Of a stretch of DNA of 9,437 nt, positions 7,141-9,437 are shown in pieces; within the stretch, counting starts at the first letter, position 1, and the number at the start of each line of letters is the position of its first letter. The DNA comes from Clostridia bacterium (GTDB lineage Bacteria > Bacillota > Clostridia > TANB77 > CAG-508). The notes under the pieces were generated by a model. The model was not told the origin of the DNA. It saw nothing but the letters and a program-made list of their open reading frames with translations, and searched no databases. The DNA is taken from the NCBI GenBank assembly GCA_900758165.1, contig CAAEQN010000144.1:1-9437 (forward strand). Direction: 5' to 3'. The position numbers and the translations under genes are program-made.

Positions 7141-7872
7141 TTACTTACTAATGGCTTCCCATTTTTCCCTCAAATCCGGATCCAGAATTTCTTCCCCGTT
7201 AGAAAACGGAACAAACATTCCAGTTTCTCTGTAGCCAGCTTCCCGAAGTTCTGAAATGATTCTGTACCTTTTGGTAACGTAGGTATGACCATCACGGTAT
7301 ACGAATACCACACGACCATTATTGGTACAATAGGTTCCAAGTTTTTCGGCTGTGTTACAATCCAAGCAATAATTCCTGATAGTCGGATAGTAGCAGTTCT
7401 CATAATAGAGACGCCGCACCTTAACACCTTCATCTGGGATCATAAGGCAATTTTTGAGAGTTTCTTCACTGATAACACCAATGTCATGCTTATCGCAGAA
7501 CTTTTCACAGTCATCAACGAAATCTTCTTCATAGCTCTTATGAGCTTTCTGCAAAAGATCACTCCATTTGCTGTATTCATTTTTTGGATAATCCCAATTG
7601 CTGAACGGTACACAAAAGCTGTCTTCTCTGAATTTGTTGGCTTTCAAGGCATTCATAGCCTGGCGGGTATACGGAGTTACATAGAAGCTGTTATTGTACA
7701 CGAAAGCGACCGTTGAGTTATTCATCGCATAGCGACCAGGGAACTTCGGAACGATTTCCGATACATTGACAGTACCTTCCTGCGCAAACTGTGGATAGAC
7801 CACAATCGTGTCAGGTGTAACCCGGATAGAGTTTCTGACAAGCTCCTCCATAGTGTAATTGTAGTTAGCCAT
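7141..7872 (-). CDS. uncharacterised protein with two copies of one module, probably acquired
   Basis: I do not recognise the family of this 243-residue protein. It has no signal peptide or membrane segment and should be cytoplasmic. Residues 46-92 and 179-225 align as a diverged internal duplication. Shared landmarks are G-x-Y-x-x-NN, V-x-FVY, YVT, R and L, then R-E and VPFSN; I count about 20 identities over 47 positions with two one-residue gaps. Each copy is followed by a segment with a Trp (W103, W238). The linker between copies holds most of the eight cysteines (C122, C126, C142, C160, C169, C172), with C87 and C182 inside the copies; C169-x2-C172 is the only CxxC pair, so metal binding is possible but not shown. 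The ATG follows TAAGGAGG at good spacing. Base composition and codon use (CGC, CGG, CCC, GGT) are clearly richer in GC than in neighbouring genes. The gene has its own strong promoter and terminator and stands alone. Confidence 0.85.
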   Translation of the reverse strand: MANYNYTMEELVRNSIRVTPDTIVVYPQFAQEGTVNVSEIVPKFPGRYAMNNSTVAFVYNNSFYVTPYTRQAMNALKANKFREDSFCVPFSNWDYPKNEYSKWSDLLQKAHKSYEEDFVDDCEKFCDKHDIGVISEETLKNCLMIPDEGVKVRRLYYENCYYPTIRNYCLDCNTAEKLGTYCTNNGRVVFVYRDGHTYVTKRYRIISELREAGYRETGMFVPFSNGEEILDPDLREKWEAISK

Positions 7873-7958
7873 TTTATTACCTCCTTAAAAATTTTTGTTG
7901 CGATCATCATGATGCATAAGCAAACATGGAGATCTAGTTTAAAATGGTCTACACCTTT

Positions 7959-7988
7959 ATTATACCATATTTACATAATATTTGTCAA
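7959..7988 (-). promoter_or_regulatory. near-consensus promoter of the two-module protein gene, with palindromic leader
   Basis: On the minus strand a perfect TTGACA (7983-7988) and a perfect TATAAT (7959-7964) are 18 bp apart, and the -10 has a TGG extension. This is the best promoter in the window. Transcription from about 7952 gives a leader of roughly 80 nt. The leader contains the 10-bp palindrome CATCATGATG (7905-7914) and AAAAATTTTT just before the ribosome binding site, either of which could be a control site. Confidence 0.8.
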
Positions 7989-8190
7989 AATATTACAGCT
8001 TTCAGATATTTTCTAATTAATAGTAAAAGAAAATTATAATTAAAATAATATTTTTAGTGAATTAATTCTATTTACTAAATAGTAATTTAAAAATAAGAAA
8101 AATGGTATTTTTAATAAAAAATTGTAGCACTATTTTTCCTACTTTAAAAAAACAGCAATATTTAGAAATATATTGCGAAAATTTGTTTTA
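7989..8190. other. AT-rich intergenic stretch without a gene
   Basis: About 200 bases of extremely AT-rich DNA separate the promoter of the two-module gene from the promoter of the small toxin-like gene. I see no open frame with a ribosome binding site. Only small inverted repeats stand out: CTATTT-ACT-AAATAG at 8068-8082 and CAATAT/ATATTG at 8156-8175. At this composition both could be chance. Confidence 0.6.
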
Positions 8191-8195
8191 TGATA

Positions 8196-8224
8196 TTGTT
8201 TTTTCTATTTCCTTATGTTATACT
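8196..8224 (+). promoter_or_regulatory. promoter of the small hydrophobic ORF, with inverted repeat over the -10
   Basis: TTGTTT (8196-8201) and TATACT (8219-8224) are 17 bp apart, and the -10 carries a TGT extension (8216-8218). Transcription would begin near 8231. A nested inverted repeat covers the -10: TATGTTA (8214-8220) with TAACATA (8228-8234), and inside it GTTA-TAC-TAAC (8217-8227). This could be an operator. Confidence 0.6.
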
Positions 8225-8254
8225 AACTAACATAGAAAATGAAAATAAGCAGAT

Positions 8255-8291
8255 GTGGTTTGCCACTTTTAATTCACAACTTATGTTGTGA
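8255..8291 (+). promoter_or_regulatory. structured leader of the small toxin-like mRNA
   Basis: Two hairpins stand in the roughly 77-nt leader. The first is GTGG-TTTG-CCAC (8255-8266). The second is TCACAAC-TTAT-GTTGTGA (8274-8291), a perfect 7-bp stem. The second ends just before the SD-like stretch GAGGATGTGG (8294-8303). Structured leaders that limit translation are known from type I toxin mRNAs. The stems are seen in the sequence; the regulatory role is inferred. Confidence 0.55.
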
Positions 8292-8307
8292 GCGAGGATG
8301 TGGTGCT

Positions 8308-8418
8308 ATGATAGAAGCTGTTTTATTAGAAATAATATACTTACTTTTATTTGGTTTAGTTGTCGAAACTATTATAGTATTTGCCTTAATTATACTGATT
8401 ATAATTTTAAGCAAATAG
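8308..8418 (+). CDS. small hydrophobic peptide, probable type I toxin
   Basis: This ORF encodes 36 residues, starting MIEAVLLEIIYLLLFG and ending ILIIILSK. Almost all of it is one hydrophobic helix, with Glu only at 3, 8 and 20 and a single Lys at the very end. Such a peptide would insert in the cytoplasmic membrane. The SD-like GAGGATGTGG ends 4 bases before the ATG, its GAGG core 10 bases before. The surroundings are those of a type I toxin: dedicated promoter, hairpin leader, bidirectional terminator directly after the stop, and an opposing promoter giving a short antisense RNA over the 3' end. Known relatives in design are the par/Fst system of Enterococcus plasmid pAD1 and the txpA/RatA and bsrG/SR4 pairs of Bacillus. 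I cannot place the peptide in a named family. It lacks the charged C-terminus of many Fst- and TxpA-like peptides. The alternative is a small membrane peptide of another function, or a chance ORF; the flanking signals argue against chance. Confidence 0.65.
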   Translation: MIEAVLLEIIYLLLFGLVVETIIVFALIILIIILSK

Positions 8419-8423
8419 ACAAT

Positions 8424-8507
8424 AAAAAAACACATCTGTAACTTGGCGGTTCAATGTGTTTTTTACATATTAATCGGAAAACCACGTTTGTGGATTCTCC
8501 ATTTCCT
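8424..8507 (-). ncRNA. putative antisense antitoxin RNA (about 84 nt)
   Basis: A strong minus-strand promoter (8514-8542) would start an RNA near 8507. It would run through an imperfect hairpin with a CCAC-AAAC-GTGG core (complement of 8482-8493) and stop at the shared terminator near 8424. It would overlap the 3' end of the toxin mRNA by at least 40 nt, and more if the mRNA reads through. The core CCACA can also pair with TGTGG in the toxin leader (8254-8258 and near the SD at 8299-8303). The length and convergent layout match antitoxin RNAs of type I systems. The promoter and terminator are seen; expression and function are inferred. Confidence 0.6.
8425..8464. terminator. bidirectional terminator shared by the toxin-like mRNA and the antisense RNA
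   Basis: AAAAAACACAT (8425-8435) pairs perfectly with ATGTGTTTTTT (8454-8464). The 18-base interior can pair further (TG/CA and AAC/GTT, with bulges) around a TTGGCG loop. Each strand ends the stem in at least six T residues: T8459-8464 on plus and the complement of A8424-8430 on minus. It can therefore stop transcription from both sides. It begins 6 bases after the toxin stop codon. Confidence 0.85.
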
Positions 8508-8513
8508 ATCATT

Positions 8514-8542
8514 ATTATACTCAAAACTTTTAAAAATGTTAA
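8514..8542 (-). promoter_or_regulatory. promoter of the antisense RNA
   Basis: On the minus strand TTAACA (8537-8542; five of six) and a perfect TATAAT (8514-8519) are separated by exactly 17 bp. No protein-coding gene with a ribosome binding site lies downstream on this strand before the terminator at 8425-8464, so the product would be a short non-coding RNA. Confidence 0.75.
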
Positions 8543-8742
8543 ACCAAACACAAAAAATATATTTGATAAGATACTGATGAGATAAATATATTTTAAATTT
8601 TAATAATGCTTTATAAACTTTTATAAATTTTTATAACGTGGAGCGAATCACATACAAATTACGAACTAAATTCTCTTTCTAAAACATTATATACAAAATT
8701 TTCACAAATTTCAATGAAAGTATATAAAGTTTTCAAATTAAA
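8543..8742. other. AT-rich intergenic stretch without a gene
   Basis: This region lies between the antisense promoter and the promoter of the broken nuclease gene. I see no supported coding frame. It contains the palindrome AAATATATTT twice (8555-8564 and 8584-8593), able to pair across a 19-base spacer, a three-fold 10-base repeat described separately, and a small TTTCA-A-TGAAA hairpin near 8710. The strand 8637-8665 is locally less AT-rich but shows no recognisable element. Confidence 0.5.
8611..8640. repeat. three tandem 10-base units starting TTATAA
   Basis: The units are TTATAAACTT, TTATAAATTT and TTATAACGTG, in exact 10-base phase, close to one helical turn. The third unit is the most diverged. 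The array could be a small binding site or simple low-complexity drift. Confidence 0.45.
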
Positions 8743-8751
8743 TGATATAAT
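8743..8751 (+). promoter_or_regulatory. extended -10 promoter of the broken nuclease gene
   Basis: TGATATAAT (8743-8751) is a perfect -10 with TGn extension, 44 bases upstream of the ATG at 8796. No clear -35 stands 16-18 bp upstream. The first transcribed bases would be near 8758. Confidence 0.5.
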
Positions 8752-8795
8752 TTGTTTAAAACTACAAATAACTTATTTTAAGGATGTGGTTATAT

Positions 8796-9286
8796 ATGTT
8801 AGATATTAATTTTAATCAGATCATTGAAATGATTGAAAAGCGAAAAAATAATGCTTACAGAAAAGTAAATGAAGAAATGATTTTATTGTATTTAGAAGTT
8901 GGTAAAGATTTTACTTTTATAGGAGAGGAATATAGAGTTCAAGTTGGAAATCATGACTTCTTTATTGACTTACTATTCTATAACAGAGAATTATCTTGTC
9001 TAGTAGCATTTGAATTAAAATTAGGAGAATTTAAAGCAGAATATTTAGGAAAAATGAATTTATATTTAAAAGCACTATATAGAGATGTGAAAAAGAACAA
9101 GAGAATCCAAGTGTTGGAGTTATATTATGTAGTTCTAAAGATGAAAATGTTGTTGAATATTCAATTAGTAAAAACATGTCTCAGACTATGATTTCTGAAT
9201 ATAAGTTAAAATTAATTGATAAAAAATTATTAGAAACAAAACTTAAAGAAATGAAAAATTTGATAGATAATAATGATAAATGGTAA
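8796..9286 (+). pseudogene. DUF1016/YhcG-type PD-(D/E)xK nuclease, internally deleted and frameshifted
   Basis: Residues 1-37 (NQIIEMIEKRKNNAYRKVNE, then MILLYLEVGK) match the beginning of the DUF1016 N-terminal domain. From residue 37 the protein continues directly as the C-terminal nuclease domain: DFTFIGEEYRVQVG, then FFIDLLFYN with Asp58 and FELKLGEF with Glu73-x-Lys75, the PD-(D/E)xK catalytic residues. Full family members have about 340-370 residues, so some 150-200 internal residues are gone. The junction falls at LEVGKD, where both parent segments normally carry a similar L-E-x-GK stretch. The open frame then goes astray after A9090-9094 and stops at 9191. With a -1 shift there, the family's expected end appears (NPSVGVILCSSKDENVVEYS and onward) and runs to TAA at 9284-9286, for about 163 residues. 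The start at 8796 follows AAGGATGTGG; an in-frame ATG at 8784 lies inside that ribosome site. The family is linked to restriction-modification and defence loci. A homopolymer sequencing error could explain the frameshift, not the deletion. Confidence 0.8.
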
Positions 9287-9305
9287 TTTTTAAAGGAGAA
9301 TGATT

Positions 9306-9437
9306 ATGGAAAATAAATATGAATTTTTTATAGCAGGAAGAACTAGAAATAAAGAAAATATATTAAAAATATGTGATTTATTTGATAAATACAAAATTTC
9401 TTATTATTGCTTTTTAAAAAATGAAGATAATTGGGGA
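9306..9437 (+). CDS. start of an unidentified protein, cut by the window edge
   Basis: The first 44 codons are visible, with no stop before the edge. AAAGGAG (9292-9298) lies 7 bases before the ATG at 9306. An in-frame ATG at 9300 is too close to that site. The protein begins MENKYEFFIAGRTRNKENIL, then a helix (KICDLFDKYK) and a second strand (ISYYCFLKN). The pattern of hydrophobic strand, glycine-containing loop, helix and strand fits the start of a Rossmann-like fold. It loosely recalls nucleoside 2-deoxyribosyltransferase-like proteins, but this is too little to assign. It follows the broken nuclease gene by 19 bases and may share its transcript. Confidence 0.75.
   Translation, partial: MENKYEFFIAGRTRNKENILKICDLFDKYKISYYCFLKNEDNWG

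Noticed and set aside
7285..7716. Plus-strand open frame of 143 codons opposite the two-module gene
   Set aside because: The minus-strand frame has a strong promoter, a good ribosome site, a terminator and an internal protein duplication. The plus frame has none of these.
8418..8510. Minus-strand coding gene driven by the promoter at 8514-8542
   Set aside because: I found no ribosome site followed by a convincing open frame before the terminator, so a non-coding RNA is the simpler reading.
7055..8564. AAAAATATATT at about 7055 and about 8553 as attachment-site repeats of an inserted island
   Set aside because: The match is pure A/T in DNA of very low GC, so it is expected by chance. No integrase or transposase is seen.
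8784..8795. Start of the nuclease remnant at the ATG at 8784
   Set aside because: That ATG lies inside the SD stretch AAGGATGTGG. The next in-frame ATG, at 8796, has the right distance and gives the family's usual N-terminus.
9084..9100. Programmed -1 ribosomal frameshifting in the nuclease gene
   Set aside because: The run is G-AAA-AAG, one A short of the efficient A-AAA-AAG heptamer. No clear stimulatory hairpin follows, and the gene is already damaged by a deletion. A mutation or sequencing error is more likely.

Overview
The window looks like a chromosomal segment of a low-GC Gram-positive bacterium, most likely a clostridial member of the Firmicutes. The DNA is strongly AT-rich by eye, the Shine-Dalgarno (SD) sites are strong (AAGGAGG-like), one gene appears to start with TTG, promoters are of the sigma-A type, and the conserved genes have clostridial-type sequences. 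I cannot name a species.

Positions 1-7056 are mostly housekeeping. At the left edge is a GC-rich 27-bp perfect inverted repeat that looks like a dispersed palindromic element. It is followed, all on the minus strand, by pgsA (phosphatidylglycerophosphate synthase), a two-gene unit ftsY -> UPF0182 membrane protein, and an RsmB/NOP2-type RNA m5C methyltransferase. An RluA-family pseudouridine synthase reads divergently from the methyltransferase on the plus strand. Two hairpins lie between the UPF0182 gene and pgsA, and recognisable promoters serve ftsY, the methyltransferase and the pseudouridine synthase. The theme is envelope and ribosome maintenance: lipid synthesis, SRP-dependent membrane targeting, a large exposed membrane protein and two RNA-modifying enzymes.

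From about 7057 to the end the character changes to accessory DNA. A gene of clearly higher GC content (7141-7872, minus) encodes an unrecognised cysteine-containing protein made of two diverged copies of one module. It has a near-consensus promoter and its own terminator, and was probably acquired by transfer. Next is a compact unit with the layout of a type I toxin-antitoxin locus: a promoter, a structured leader, a 36-residue hydrophobic ORF (8308-8418), a shared bidirectional terminator, and a convergent promoter that would make an antisense RNA of about 84 nt. This is the most interesting system in the window. It is followed by a damaged DUF1016/YhcG-type PD-(D/E)xK nuclease gene with an internal in-frame deletion and a -1 frameshift, and by the start of an unassigned ORF that runs off the right edge.

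All calls are from reading the sequence. No database search or folding program was run, so family names rest on motif recognition and RNA structures on hand pairing.
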